Shown: positions 45,510-64,000 of the stretch, piece by piece
Layout: the number at the start of each line of letters is the position of its first letter
Numbering within the stretch: the first letter of the stretch is position 1
Source: Myripristis murdjan
Taxonomy: Eukaryota > Chordata > Actinopteri > Holocentriformes > Holocentridae
Direction: 5' to 3'
DNA length: 64,000 bases
NCBI RefSeq assembly: GCF_902150065.1
Contig: NC_043990.1
Location: 16,310,199 to 16,374,198 of the forward strand
Translations under genes and position numbers: made by a program
The notes under the pieces: generated by a model
What the model was told of the DNA's origin: nothing
The model's input: only the letters and a program-made list of their open reading frames with translations
The model's database searches: none

Positions 45510-48500
45510 GGACAAGGGTAAAAGAGTAAACCAGCTGTGACAAAAAAAAAAAAAAATAAAAAATGCCAGAAGCAGTTAGTGAGAATTAATTCTGAAATAC
45601 CACACCAGACGTTCTTTGGATTACACATCTAGGAGGTAGGGCTGATGTGTAATAGGGTTATGAAGCTGACAGTTAATCACAACACCAACCTGTCGCGTTT
45701 AGTCCCAGCATGGAGAAGGACACGGGGCTGAGGTCAGTCTTCATTCGACCGTCAATGCCACTCCATGATGCTGGCAAGAGCAAAAAGGAACACGAATTAA
45801 CACTACAGGGGTACAACAACGCACTGGAAAACAAGCCCTCAAACTGAGATTTGGCACCAGTGTTGTTGTTGTGTTTTTTAAAGTTTGTGCCAATTGTCTA
45901 ACCTGCCCATCTCCTTGACATTATTCCTGCTGGTGTCTGCACACAGTCTGTGTAGCTTCTGAAGAAGATGCCATTTACTGCCACTCATTCTTGTACATTA
46001 TGAAAAAACATTTCTGAGGACTTGAAAATTGCCTGGACTAGATAATACATCAAGACATGAAAACGTGAATTTTTAATTTGGTTTTGTCAGTTTCTGTTTC
46101 ACTGGTATTTCATTATGCTGGGACTGTGTCTCATGTCAGTGCATGGGTTACTTTATGCTCTGCTTTTTGTCAATCATCTGACACCCACAAAGAGAAATGG
46201 TACTCTCTGGCAGAAAATAATTACTAAAACAAGTTGCTTGGCAAACTTGGACACTGTATTTCACATTGTTTTAGTTAGTTTAGTATGAAAATAAACAGGT
46301 GAATAATGGAATTTGATGTTTTGGGGGGATTTTTATGTCCAAATGGAAATATTCTTTTACTAAGGTGACCCAAGCTGACTATATGGTGCTGGGCAAAACC
46401 ATGCGACACAACAGACACCAAGGTTGATGGCAGCTCTTTAGGTGCTCCATAGACACCATGGCTGTTTATTTTTCTACTTAGACTGCTTCTGTCACTAACA
46501 GTAGCATCTCCAAGTGATTACTCCCCAAAGCTGACAGGAATGAGAAGTGTTTTCCTCGGGACATTCTGATCTCAAGCCTCCTACTGAACTCTGTGACTCT
46601 ATGATCAGCTTGTGACTTCTGACTTCAGGTGGAACAGGTGGAATCTGAATGATTTAAAGAGGGCTAAAACAAGGGGCCAGGTTTTATGTTACACACAGGT
46701 TTTTTAACATAACAGTGCAAATAAATAGAGGAATGAAATGGGACCCCTGCGTGAAAGCGATTTGAAAACACTAAACTGCTGACACCCTTTAGACATTTTG
46801 CAAATGTTGTGTATAGCTTCTTGATCCTGGGTTGTACAAACAAGTGTCAAAAAAAAAAAGAGTCAACAGGGACTGACTCAAGGTAAGATAGATGCTTTCT
46901 TTTTGGTTTGTGTAGGTTGGGCTGGATTTACAGCTATATACCAGTGAACAGGTGGTATCCAATTTTGCAGTCCTCCGTAACATCCACCTACTGAGTCAAA
47001 ATATCCATAGATCACTGCAGCCCATGAACCTGTTACTGTTTTTGTCACATTCAAGTTTCTCTGCTTGAATGCAGTGTTTCTTTTTGATGTATGAATGTGT
47101 GCATTATAAAAATCTGTCCTGAAAGGTAACCAATACAGAAAAATAATCTGTTCCGATGTTGACAAATAATGCATCTGTGGTATGATTGTGGCATGACTTG
47201 AATGATGACCAGTCTTTTCATGTCATACTGAATTTATGGTCTTGAGGGAGGCCTATCCGCCAATTATTTCTTATTTTCAAAACAATACCATGTCTTTTTC
47301 TTAAATCATCATGCTTACATTACAGTCTTTAAAATATATTGTATGATTTTCCATTTACAATAAGTATTCAATGCACTTTTTAGCAGTGTAAAAAAGTTCT
47401 GGTCTGAGCAGTACCTTGTGTCTTCTGGCACCAGGACTGGGTGTCAGGTTGGGCCCTGTGCCGTGGAGCTGTGCTAATGGTACTCCACTTGTCCCCCTCC
47501 ATCGCGCCGATCTGACCTGAGATCTTCAGGGACAGGTCAGCCCACCCTCCGCCATTGACTGACGGCTCCTCCCTCCAGCTGGACGACACTGCAGAGGCAG
47601 AGACACCATAAAACAACCACAGTGCATTGTGGGATCTGAATTTCAGCGGTCAGTGTAAATTGGTATTGTTTTGGTTAGAGAAGTACTTTTTAAATTAAGG
47701 AAGGTGAAAACACACACAGGTTGGTTAGGTGCTAGTGTCTAACAGAAGTGTGACTTATGTTACCAGCATTTGGCTGGTGGCTCGGGCCAGTTTCAAGCTT
47801 TAACTAAATGCTTAGCTGTTGTTTAGATGTTTGTAGAATCAGCGATTACATATCCTACAATATAGATCACATCAGCTTGTTTAGACACTGTATGTAGTTC
47901 CTATAATGACAGTGCACCATTTTTGACACCATTATTGTCAGGAAGGCCTTTTGATGGACTATTTTCTGTCCTGGTTCTGATACCTATCTCACTTTTATGT
48001 CATGCAAGTCTATTGTAAGGAAAACCAGGAATTTAATGAGAGAAAGAGAGCTATGAAAGATTTCCTTATCTCAAGTCACTAAACATTAAATAATGATTGA
48101 GCTCAGGCTTTACCTGGTCCACTGCCTGCATCCATCTTCCCACTGGCTCTTGAATGCAGGGACTCTGAAACAAAAGAGTTGTTGTGAACTGTACACTTCA
48201 CAGAGTTATGTGTTTATCAAGTGTTAATTACACAGGATGTGTGGGTTTTTTTTAATAGTCTTGGTTTCTATTTAACTGTACTTTCATCACACTTACAAGG
48301 CCTAAGATTCTCATTTCCTTTCTGGCGCTAAAACCCACATCCAATCCCCTGACAAACTACACACAATCAACCGTAACTAAACGAGATACCATGGTTTCCT
48401 CTGTTCTTCTTAACGTTGGTAGGGGCTGGGGCTACAGGCGCCTCCACATGGGTCTTGGGGGCATCCACCCCTCCTGGGCTCCCAGAATCCTCAGAGCCCT

Positions 48501-50855
48501 TTTCCTTCCTGCGCTGCTGCCTCTTCTCACGGTTGCTGACTTTAGTTTCCCAGGCGCCTGAAAGAGACCAAAAAAAGTTGGCTGGGTAGTTGACTGATTA
48601 CTACAGACTGCAAAGCTCTGATGTAAAAGTTGAGATTATTTACAATGTGGCAAATGCTGAATTCTACATTAACAAACTGGGGGGAGAAAACAATTAGGCT
48701 AGGTCTTAGAAAATTTTTAAGAGACTGTGGGTTGACCTGCAAAATAATTAATTTGAGAAGTGTCCTAAAATGATAATGGAAATACAACACAAGTTCATCT
48801 GGCCCCGGTCAATCATTAATCACTACCTAATTAAGATTAACTGGAATTTACTGGCTTCTTATTCACAGCTATATAGAACTACATTTCAACAGATTGAAGC
48901 CGCAGGCATCACATCACCTCTCACCCACTTGACTCAGCAAATCCTTGTTGTATATTTGAAGCCCTTGGGAGAGATGGGGTAACTACACCAAGGACATCAT
49001 TCTAGATTTGAGCAAAGGTCACTAAAACTGTGTGAAAGTACCACACGGCTCATCAGATGTGAAAAAGGCAACGAAATACACAGGCCTTCTGGACAGTAGA
49101 TAAATTAAGTGCACAGATTGAAATAGAAATCGTTTAAAGTCCTATGTGAATAGCTGAGATACATTTAAAAATATTAAAAAGAGTACTTTGACATTATGAA
49201 TTTTTTGTTGGTTATTTTTTCCCAGCCATAACACAGGAGGGAAAGGATTCTACTTTTGATTTCACATTTGCACTGCACTGTGCAATCAAAGGACAGAGCT
49301 AACCCATGTTAGGGAACCAGCCATCTTAGAGAAGCCGACTGATGCGTAAATAAAAAAAATCCAACTAAAATCTAAAATGTCCGGCGTGCTAAGAGTGTGT
49401 GAAAATGTGAGGAATATGTGGCATAGAAAGCGTACGGCAGCTACATTCGAAAACGAGAAGTTATTGAGACATTAAGAAGTTTCATAACTATAACGGTGTG
49501 TTTTACCATCATCGGTTTCCTTTCCATCAGTGGTAGATACACTCTGGGCTGGTTTCACATCTGCCTTGGCTTTCTTCTTGTTCTTCTTCACCTGCACTGG
49601 GGCCTGCACTACATGCACCTTTGAGGCAAAAAAAAAACAGAGAAATTTGCACTTATCAGCTCATACATTTAAAAATAATAGTTATAACTTTAATTAGAAA
49701 TTTGAAGGGGTTAATCATTTTAGTTATGAATTCAATTACTACCGCCTAATTCAGCGGGAGTGTTTTTCTTTGCAGACTACACGAACACTTTCAGGACAAT
49801 TTGTGTAACAGCTGCCTCACCATACCTTCTCAGCTCTGATCTCTGGGGATGGCTTGGTGACCGGCTCGATGACTTTCACTTCCTCCTGAGCAACAGTCAC
49901 TGGTCTGCCATTAGACTGAGCCTTCTGGAGGAGGGAAACAGAGGACACAGTTATAATCAAAGACTAAAAAAAAAAAAAAGAAGATACTCCAAGACTGTAG
50001 TGAAGAGTAAAGCCAGAGTTTTGGCAACTTTTGAGTCTGCCATAAATCTGTCCAACTCATACGGAGCCTGGTCGTGTGTTGATTTTAGATAAGGATGGGG
50101 TCTTCACGGGAGAAATCATCAGTAGTTTAGCTGACACTTAAATGAAAACACCATAAGTTAGTGGTGGTATCTCAGTTCAAAGCCTTTACATGTGCTGTGG
50201 ATATAATTAGCCTCTTCTGAGGATCTTTAACGTTACTAGCTAGATAAAACCTTCAGCTGCTAACCTTATTCACATGGCAAAAATAGCATAGTAATGACAC
50301 AACGAGGCTATGAAAGCAGGGTTTCTTAACTGTTTTCTACGACAAAACCTGCTGCTACCAAACGATACAATACAGGAAGTGTGGAGGTAAACAAACGGGG
50401 ATAAGATAACGCTAACTTTTATCTAGTTAGCTAGTGTAAAACGTTACCAGAACAAGCCACACAGATTTCCCCTCACCGCTAGCATAGTCAGGCTACAGTA
50501 AGGTTACCTTTTCGGCTGATTTCTTTTTGTTCCTCTTCTTCTGCTCCTCTGGCTTGGCAGGTTTGGTGAAGTGGGCCCTGACTGGCTCGCCGCTGGCTTG
50601 GGTGACCGAGGATCCCCGCTTTTTCCCGGCCACCAGTCCGCCACAGACGGCGGCCCATGACAGAGCGAGCAGCAGCAGCAGACCCAGCGCCGCCGTGGAG
50701 AGGATGACCCATGTCGGGTACAGCTCGGGCTTCAGACCCAAATCAACCCCGAACTGGGCTCGAATGTACCCTTGCCCGGAAGACAGGAGCTCTTTCACAC
50801 GGCTAGACAGTATTTCGGCTTTTTCCAGCGCCAAAGCTTGCAAGTCCACTGCCAT
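43550..50855 (-). CDS. mtdh: Metadherin (LYRIC/AEG-1)
   Basis: Single-pass ER/nuclear-envelope protein that binds SND1 and RNA. Twelve coding exons: 50855-50508, 49924-49826, 49618-49507, 48557-48390, 48164-48114, 47588-47415, 45770-45690, 45458-45387, 45101-44974, 44487-44359, 44206-44128 and 43617-43550. Phases agree throughout, giving 502 residues (human 582). A TM helix lies at about 48-75 (WVILSTAALGLLLLLALSW). Lys-rich NLS-like blocks sit at 103-116, in exons 3 and 10 (KSKKKRRKKKK), and at the C-terminus (KKKVRRET, matching human KKKARRET). The SND1-binding stretch DWNAPAEHWGNY keeps both key Trp (W380, W387). AWETKVSNREKRQQR and VNGGGW also match. Exon 8's acceptor uses a (CT)n tract, and exon 9's donor (GTCATT) is weak. 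An in-frame upstream extension has only a GTG, so the ATG at 50855 is the start. Identity is secure. Confidence 0.95.
45472..45502 (-). repeat. (GA)n microsatellite = (CU)n tract of the mtdh exon 8 acceptor
   Basis: On the minus strand this reads as (CT)n, ending about 13 bases before the CAG acceptor at 45461-45459. It therefore serves as the polypyrimidine tract of exon 8. Confidence 0.85.
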
Positions 50856-50990
50856 CGCGGAACACCAGCTAGCAATCAGTGCCAGCCGCCGTATGCTAAC
50901 GGAGGAGTGGCTAATCAGGCCATTTGGAGAGCCAGTAAAGGGACAATCCGCTAAAAAATACAACGTCACTGACGCTCTGCTCTGCTTACT
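50508..50990 (-). promoter_or_regulatory. mtdh: CpG-rich first exon and promoter region of mtdh
   Basis: GC-rich exon 1 and the short upstream stretch stand out from the surrounding AT-rich DNA. Upstream the sequence changes abruptly at a T-run (about 51015-51041) and a dispersed repeat. The start site is not defined. Confidence 0.4.
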
Positions 50991-51009
50991 ATGGTTTTGT
51001 TGTCATTAT

Positions 51010-51041
<32 letters not shown>

Positions 51042-51044
51042 GTA

Positions 51045-51535
51045 GTTTTTTGTTTCTGTTTTCGATTCCGTTTAGATTCAGTTCGTTTACAGAGGGGGTT
51101 TCCTCGTTTCAGTTTAGTTTTTATTGTTTAAAAATGTTTAGTTTTAGTTTAGTTTTTTTTTTTTTTTTTAATTATTATTATATGGGGAGTGCAAGTCATG
51201 AGCAAGATTTAAGAAGTTCAGATCAGGTATTACAGTCCAAACCCAACACTTTCTGAATGCAGTTGGGTCCCAGATGATGTTCCCAGTAGATGTTCCCGTC
51301 TCAGTAAACATCAGCACCAATGCCTCCTCATCAAGACTAAAACTAAAAGGCATTTTCTGTATATTTTCATTTTAATTTATTTTGTTTAGTAAGTACACAA
51401 TATTGTTTCAGGTAGTTTTTTTTTCCCCCCTAAAGAGTAGTTTTTATTTTTATTTCAGTTAACTAAAATGTTTTTCCATACCTAGTTTTAGTTTTTAGTT
51501 TCATTAACTAAATAACCATAGTTTGGTGGCAAACA
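51045..51535 (+). repeat. Dispersed repeat, copy A
   Basis: Shares AACATCAGCACCAATGCCTC, CATTTTCTGTAT and TAAGTACACAA blocks with the inverted copy at 56055-56395. It is rich in TTTAGTTTTAGTTT words and ends near a GTTAACTA-type motif common in fish repeats. Probably a non-autonomous element; the class is not assigned. It lies between the rrm2b 3' end and the mtdh promoter. Confidence 0.65.
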
Positions 51536-52131
51536 ATATTAGATGCACACACATGCCATGTCTTTAGACCATATCACCACTATTTGAAACAGCTGATGAA
51601 TCAAGTTATTGACCACTTAAAATGTTCTGAAAAAGTGCCACTGCTGTTATTAAAATACAACCACAAACTTCTTCTTATATTTTAATGCATTATACAAATA
51701 ATTAAATATTAAAACAATTGATTTGAGTAACAGAAAAGTCAGAGGTGCAGGCCCAGTGAAATCTATTACAAAACATTAATAAGTTAAGTAGACTGTACCA
51801 ATCATTGTAATTACCCCACTAGGCTTTGTTTTGCTTGTTGTTTCATTACCGATGTTTGTTTACCAAAACAGCTCACAAGTGCTTGTTGAGAGGTGTGTTT
51901 CAGCCACAACATGTCCATTAGTAATCTTACTGCCCCTGGAGTAGCTTGAGTGTTTTTTTTTTGTTTTTTTTTTAAAGCAGGTTTTCAGTCTCTAGGCTGT
52001 TAGTCAGACTGTTCTCATTTGAAAACAAAAATAATCTCAGCTTGGGACTGCTCAACCAGGTACACAAATGTAACTGAAATAAATATCTTGATGTAACAAA
52101 GAAGTGACAAAATGTTATATGTAACAGTATC
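51536..52131 (-). other. rrm2b: Probable 3' UTR of rrm2b
   Basis: AT-rich sequence following the rrm2b stop. A minus-strand ATTAAA lies at 51686-51681 and an AATAAA at 51381-51376, the latter inside the dispersed repeat. Either could end the transcript. Confidence 0.4.
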
Positions 52132-58682
<6,551 letters not shown>

Positions 58683-58830
58683 TTCATTAGCAGCGACTTG
58701 TCGTCGGAGTTGCTGTCATTCGGGACACATTCAGACAACTACAGTCGACCGTTTCGGGTGAGAGAGCTATGCCACAGTCGAGGGATCGTCACAGCGCCTC
58801 CCCTGGTCACTCTGACGTATGGCATGTGAG
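58683..58830 (-). promoter_or_regulatory. rrm2b: rrm2b promoter region
   Basis: A CpG-richer stretch directly upstream of the start codon exon. No TATA box or defined factor site was recognised. About 260-480 bp separate it from the nutf2-like poly(A) signal, so the two same-strand genes are tightly packed. Confidence 0.4.
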
Positions 58831-59313
58831 CCTACCTGATGCTTCCCAAACCAGCTGCTTGAGGGCTTCCACACAGAAATAATTTTAACTTCCTTGTTAG
58901 AACGTTTCCCTCTGTAGCCCAGAGCTGTGTACGGAGAAAAATGCCCAAGAACTACTTCATTTTCACACCTATGAGGACAAAAGTCTCTCTATTGACATAC
59001 CACAAATAAATTACCTAATAGATAAACAAATCAAAGGGAGAAAAAAAAAATCAAGCACAAGCAATCCAGTGCGTACATACATTCTTTTATTGGGCTGTAA
59101 CTTGTCAGGACATCTGATGTAATAATCTTTTGTAACAAATGGCAGGCACCGGTGTCAGCTGACCTAAGTCAGTCTCAGAAAAGGACACATTTATTGTAAA
59201 GAGAATAGAAACTAGCAAATAACTCCATACATATATAATGTCTAAATTACAACAAATACTGTGCAAATGCAGCTGGGTAACGGTGTGGAATGTGTGTCAA
59301 CCAATCCAGACTG

Positions 59314-60542
59314 CTACGCTGCGATGTTGTGTAGAGCCAGCCGGAATATGTCGTTCGTGCAGGCCCATCTATCTTGGCCGTGATGCTTCAGCAAAAACAT
59401 TTGATGGAAGCCCATGACATGATCATTATCCGCCTGTTGCAGAAAAAAAAAACAAACAAACAAAAAAAAATATGTTAGTATTTATGAGAACTGATTTTAG
59501 GGAACACATGACAAAAACACAAACTGCCACCTTAAACAAAAACAGAAAAGTACTTGTAATCACACATGGTTTAAATTTTGACATGCATAGAAGACTCGTG
59601 ATAATCAAAAGTGACAAGGGCGTTTCATTTTCAAAACAAGAAGCAAACCAGAAGGATCACATGCTTGACTGGCAAGTGCTAAAATTGAAGTGGGTAAACT
59701 GTACAAAGGGCCCAAACAAGGGAAAAAAAGAAGATTTTTGTGTAAAATGCTGCCTATGGGGAGACTCTGTGTATGTATGTATGTATGTATGTATGTGTAT
59801 GTAAGTTATTATAACTTAAATTATATTTTCCTCAAAGAAATAAGTCAGCAGCAATGTCAATCAATATTTAGTTGTTTAAATGTCTAACATTTATTTCAGA
59901 TTAATTATATCAAACCCACTGGGATACATTAACGTATCTGATCAACATTAAGTGTAATGATGACTTTTCTATTTTCCATTTAGCTATTTAAAAAAAAAAA
60001 AAAACACAGCAAACCAGGTGCTGTTAATGGAGCAGTACTAATAACAGTGTGAAGTTGGAGCCTTTGAGTCCTCTGAGGCGCCTTGTGTGAAAACCCTGCC
60101 TGCTAGAGGGCACGGTGTTTGGGACACAGCCAAGAAAAGCAACTACATCAACTACATTTTCCCAGCTCACCTTAAGCTGTCCAATCACCGTGGCGAGGAT
60201 ACAACTGTCAACTGTAGGTTGGATATCCTGCACTGTGACAACGTGCTCAATTGATTTGAAAGGCAGGGCCTGTGGGTGCAAAAGAAACCATACTCATCAT
60301 CAGAAAGATACAGGAGCAAACAGCTGTTGTGCACGACTAGCATAAATATCACTCCAAACTGATGATACCTACAGTTAATTTGCCAATTATCTCCTCTCTC
60401 CCCGCATAACTTGTTCCTTCCCATGTCATGAAGGCTTTGTCAGACTGAAAAAGGAAGAAGGCAGTGGCAACATTTAATTTGAAGTCAAATCCAGGTGCAG
60501 ATTAACATGGAGAGAACAAAGACAGATAGATTAGATTTGATT

Positions 60543-60580
<38 letters not shown>

Positions 60581-63500
60581 TACATCCCTGATAAATATAA
60601 ATAGTAAGAGGGCTGTAGACTTACAGTGCCATCAGAAAGTATTCACACCCCTTCACTTTTCCCACATTTTGTTACGTTACAGACTTATTCTAAAACCGAT
60701 TTGCGTATAGTTTTCTTCTAAAAAAAATCTACATGAAATAGCCTATAATGAAAAAATGAAAACATGTTTTCAGACATTTGTGTAAATTTATTAAAAATGT
60801 AAACATTTAAACATATTAGGTACATAAGTATTCAGACTCTTTGCTATGACGCTCAAAATTGAGCTTAAGTGCATCCAATTTCTACTGATCATCCTTGAGA
60901 TGCTTCTACAACTTGATTGGAGTCCACCTGTGGTAAATTCAGTTGATTGAACATGATTTGGAATGGCACACACCTGTCTATATAAGGTCTCACAGTTGAC
61001 AGTGCATATCAGAGCAGAAACCGAGCAATGAAGTCAAAGGAATTGTATATAGACCTCCGAGACCGAATTGTGTCAAGGCACAAACCTGGGGAAGGATACT
61101 AAAAACTAAAATTACTAAATACTAAAATTGAAAGTCCCAAAAAGTACTCTGGTCTCCATTATTTGGAAATGGAACAAGTTTGGAACCACCATAACCCTCC
61201 CTAGATCTGGCCACCCAACCAAACTGAGTAATCGGGGATGAAGGGCCTTGGTCAGAGAGGTGACCAAGAACCCAATGGTCACTAAGGCGGAGCTCCAGTG
61301 TTCCCTTGTGGAAATAGGACAACCATCCAGTAGGTCAACCATTGCTAACACACTCCACCAGTCAGGTCTTTATGGTAGAGTGGCCAGACAGAACTGCTCA
61401 CTAAAAGGCACATGACAACCCGCTTGAAGTTTGCCAAAAAGCACCTTAAGGATTCTCAGACCATGAGAAACAAAATTCTCTGGTCTGATGAAACCAAAAT
61501 ATAACTTTTTGGCCTGAACTCCAAGCGTCATGTCTGGAGAAAAACAGGCACTGCTGGCTAACTGGCTAACAACATAGCTACTATAAAGCATGGTGGTGGC
61601 AGCACCATGCTGTGGGGATGTTTTTGTGCAGCAGGAACTGGGCGACTAGTCTACATAGAGGGAAAGATGACAGTAGCCAAATATAGAGAGATTCTTCAGG
61701 AAAACCTGCTCTAGAGTGCTATGGAACTCAGACTAGGGCGACAATAAATCTTCCAACACGACAATGACCCGAAGCACACAGCCAAGATAAAGGAGTGGCT
61801 ACAGGAATAGTCTGTGAATGTCCTTGAGTGGCCCAGCCAGAGCCCGGACTTGAATCCAATTGAACATCTCTGGAAACACCTGAAACTGGCTGTCTAGAGA
61901 CGCTGCCCATCCAACCTGACTGAGCTTGAGAGGATCTGCAGGGAAGACTGGGAGAAAATGCCCAAAAACAGGTGTGCCAAGCTTGTCGAGACATACCCAA
62001 GGAGACCTGAGGCTGTGATTGCTGTCTAAGGTGCTTCAAAAAAATAATAAGCCATGGGTGTGAATACTTATGTACTTCCTGTTTAAATTTACATTTTTAA
62101 TACATTTACAAAAAATGTCTGAAAACATGTTTTCACTTTATCATTATGGGCTATTTGGTGTAGATTAAAAAAAAAAAAAAAAAAACTATATTCAAATCGG
62201 TTTTAGAATAAGTCTCTAACGTAACAATGTGAAAAAAGTGAAGGTGTGTGAATACTTTCTGATGGCACTGTATAATAAACAGTAATAATAGCTTAACAAT
62301 AATAATGATGTTCAGCATAGACTGAGGTGAATACTACTACTATAACTAACATTATTTAAACATATTATTATGGGTGCCATTTGAGATATTTATAAGTTCT
62401 TTGTTGAACTTATCTAAATACATTTCAATAAGCTCAATTTTCAACATCGCATAAAACGTGAGACATAATATATATGATAAAAAAAATAAAAAAAAAGAAT
62501 CATGATTTTTGCTCTGATCTAGGCAATGGGAATGTCCACACTTGGTAATCATTACCTTAAAAATTGAAAAACTGTATCAAAAACAATGTATTAACGAGAT
62601 GATGAGCGCTATAAAGGTGACCTACAGTATATAGAATTGTTATTATTGTTGTTGTTCAGAAACGTCATTTATTCACTTTCGTTCGGCTATTTATTTATGT
62701 ATTAATTAATTAATTAATTCCTTTCTTCTGTCTTCTCTCCTCCTTCATTCATTCATCCTGTTTGACCAGGGCTATTCAGTCACAAATTCATTTGGTACTT
62801 TGTTCACATGCTGTATCTGACCAAGGCAGATGACAGAGTGCAGAAACAGAATTTAAAAAAAGTAATCAGTGCACAGGAGCATAACAAGTGGCACACTTTA
62901 ACCACATTTACTCACGTTTTCTGTTTGTTTGTTTATCATATAGCCTATATTATGTCTCATGTTGTTTGCGATGTTGAAAATTGGCCTTCTTGTTTAAATT
63001 TAATTAGATAAGTTCAACAAAGAACTTATAAATACCTCAATTGACACCCATACTATTTTTTTCACTTTTTAAATGACCACGCCATCACTACTTTTGGAAG
63101 TAGTAACTCCCTCCACCTGCGTCTGCCTTGGTTGTGATGCTATGTTCAAAGCTCAGTGATAGCTGGTCGGCTTTTTACATACAGTAGGAAACCATTATCT
63201 TGAAATTTCTCTCACTAGTCAACATGCCAACAGGAGCATTTCTGTCAGCCAGCTGTGTGAATAGACAGTTTGAAATGTGCACAAACAGCAACACTTGAAA
63301 AACTTGCAAGAACACATTTTCTTGTTAATGTTTTTGTAAATTCTGCTGGAATCCTTGTGCTCCTGCTAGCCCTTCTAGTCCGTGCACCTTGCAAAGAGGT
63401 GAAGCTGTGCCAGACCATCTACTTCAACTGTGTTCAAATTGCTTTGTGATGATAATTTGCCATTCGTCTGGTTTTCAATGGAAATAAATGAAGGGCTAAG

Positions 63501-63888
63501 CAAATATTCACATATTTCAGTGCATGGTATACTGCATCTTAATTCAAATGAGGTAAACTTGCTGAGTTGGACACACCCCACTCCACTGACACACCTCTGT
63601 CTGAGGGTGAGTCAGTTCAAATGGTGCAAACTGGACTGACTGGAAGGACTTCGGGAATTTAGGAGTAGTTGTGGCTAAACTGCTGTTACAGGATTTGTCA
63701 GAAAACTCCTTGTTTAAAAAAATTTATATTTTGAAGATACAATCATTTTAAAATCGAGCTGAGGAAATATGGGACAAACTTACATATAGCTCAGCCATGC
63801 ACCTCCTATCGGTAGTGTCAAACTGGCGATAGTACACTTGTATAAAGCTTTCTCCGATCTCTTGCCAAAATGGTTTCTGGACATTCAT
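59314..63888 (-). CDS. nutf2l: Nuclear transport factor 2-like protein (RanGDP import factor)
   Basis: Homodimeric NTF2-fold protein that carries RanGDP into the nucleus through FG nucleoporins. Coding exons 63888-63784, 60444-60373, 60269-60171 and 59433-59314 join in phase to 131 residues (human NUTF2 127). The start is [24 protein letters not shown] with W43/E44 (human W41/E42), [33 protein letters not shown] with D94/D96 (human D92/D94) and [12 protein letters not shown] are recognisable. The Ran- and FG-contact residues are kept, so it is probably functional. It is clearly divergent from the canonical protein, so a paralogue (nutf2-like) is more likely; the symbol is a guess. An acceptor at 63911-63913 lies 22 bases above the ATG, so a non-coding first exon is outside the window. 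Poly(A) signal (minus AATAAA) at 59101-59096. Intron 1 holds a Tc1-like element. Confidence 0.85.
59770..59801. repeat. (GTAT)n tetranucleotide microsatellite
   Basis: About seven TATG units in nutf2-like intron 3, directly visible. Confidence 0.85.
60545..60578. repeat. (GA)n microsatellite
   Basis: A run of about 17 GA units in nutf2-like intron 1. Confidence 0.9.
60626..62270 (+). mobile_element. Degenerate Tc1-like DNA transposon
   Basis: A 1645-bp element between TA dinucleotides (60624-60625 and 62271-62272). Termini CAGTGCCATCAGAAAGTATT and its inverse open long inverted repeats of about 210 bp (60626-60835 and 62058-62270). The outer and inner ends of each arm share AAGTATTCA-type words, as in IR/DR Tc1 elements. 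Between them is a transposase relic reading from about 61028 ([19 protein letters not shown]) to TAA at 62027-62029. The Tc1 landmarks [14 protein letters not shown] and [12 protein letters not shown] (DDE residues) are present. The frame is interrupted by several stops and at least one frameshift near 61078, so it is non-autonomous. It sits in nutf2-like intron 1. The subfamily is not assigned. Confidence 0.92.
61028..62029 (+). pseudogene. Tc1-like transposase relic
   Basis: The N-terminal paired-like helix-turn-helix portion ([16 protein letters not shown]) is followed by a shifted segment, then WKWNKFGTT, the catalytic DDE core with D/D/E motifs recognisable in order, and a C-terminus ending EAVIAV. 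Several in-frame stops (for example before the core's second Asp and near the DLNPIEHLW region) show it is long dead. Antisense frames over it are shadows. Confidence 0.88.
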
Positions 63889-64000
63889 GGCTAAATGTGC
63901 AGCTTTGGATCTGGAAAGAAAGAAGAAGTGTGAACACAGCATTAACATCAGCTGGCAAGCAAAGCTGTAATTTCTTAATCATAGGTCAACACAGCAAATG

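Noticed and set aside
50493-50969. Longer in-frame start for mtdh, extending the N-terminus by 38 residues
   Set aside because: The upstream first codon is GTG, not ATG, and the family-like N-terminus begins at the ATG at 50855.
50527-51045. 172-codon plus-strand frame over mtdh exon 1
   Set aside because: Antisense shadow of a GC-rich coding exon, ending in a poly-T run that codes poly-Phe.
61728-62039. 103-codon minus-strand frame in the Tc1-like element
   Set aside because: Antisense of the transposase relic; the sense strand shows the Tc1 motifs.

Overview
This window is vertebrate, and almost certainly teleost, nuclear DNA. It is AT-rich with short multi-exon genes, GT-AG introns, many (CA)n, (GA)n and homopolymer microsatellites, a degenerate Tc1-like transposon with long inverted repeats, and small hAT-type MITEs. 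All real coding sequence is split into exons, so single open frames describe it poorly. I rebuilt the genes by hand from splice sites, reading phase and family knowledge. No virus-like element or CRISPR array was seen.

Layout, left to right: (1) 1-2240, AT-rich, possibly the 3' UTR tail of a plus-strand gene lying to the left. (2) rida (+, 2241-5536), the RidA/UK114 imine deaminase, with two interchangeable first coding exons. (3) erich5-like (-, 14473-6798), a small Ala/Glu-rich protein with an N-myristoylation-type start, converging on rida. (4) rpl30 (+, about 16349-19870), ribosomal protein eL30 with a TOP-type promoter, a hAT MITE in intron 3 and structured or snoRNA-like sequence in intron 4. 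(5) laptm4b (-, 38943-26626), a lysosomal four-span membrane protein. (6) mtdh (-, 50855-43550), metadherin. (7) rrm2b (-, 58682-52132), the p53R2-type small subunit of ribonucleotide reductase. (8) nutf2-like (-, 63888-59314), a RanGDP import factor whose 5' non-coding exon lies beyond the right edge; its first intron holds a dead Tc1-like element.

The genes are housekeeping genes and do not form a pathway. The order mtdh-laptm4b-(matn2)-rpl30-erich5-rida matches human 8q22.1 as I recall it. I see no matn2 exon between laptm4b and rpl30 here. rrm2b, which is megabases away on human chromosome 8, and a nutf2 paralogue sit directly beside the block.

The most interesting observations are the paired alternative first exons of rida (both exactly 65 nt, same phase, both keeping the active-site Tyr but with different flanking residues), and the use of dinucleotide microsatellites as the pyrimidine/UG tract of 3' splice sites in three genes (rida exon 2, rrm2b exon 5, mtdh exon 8).
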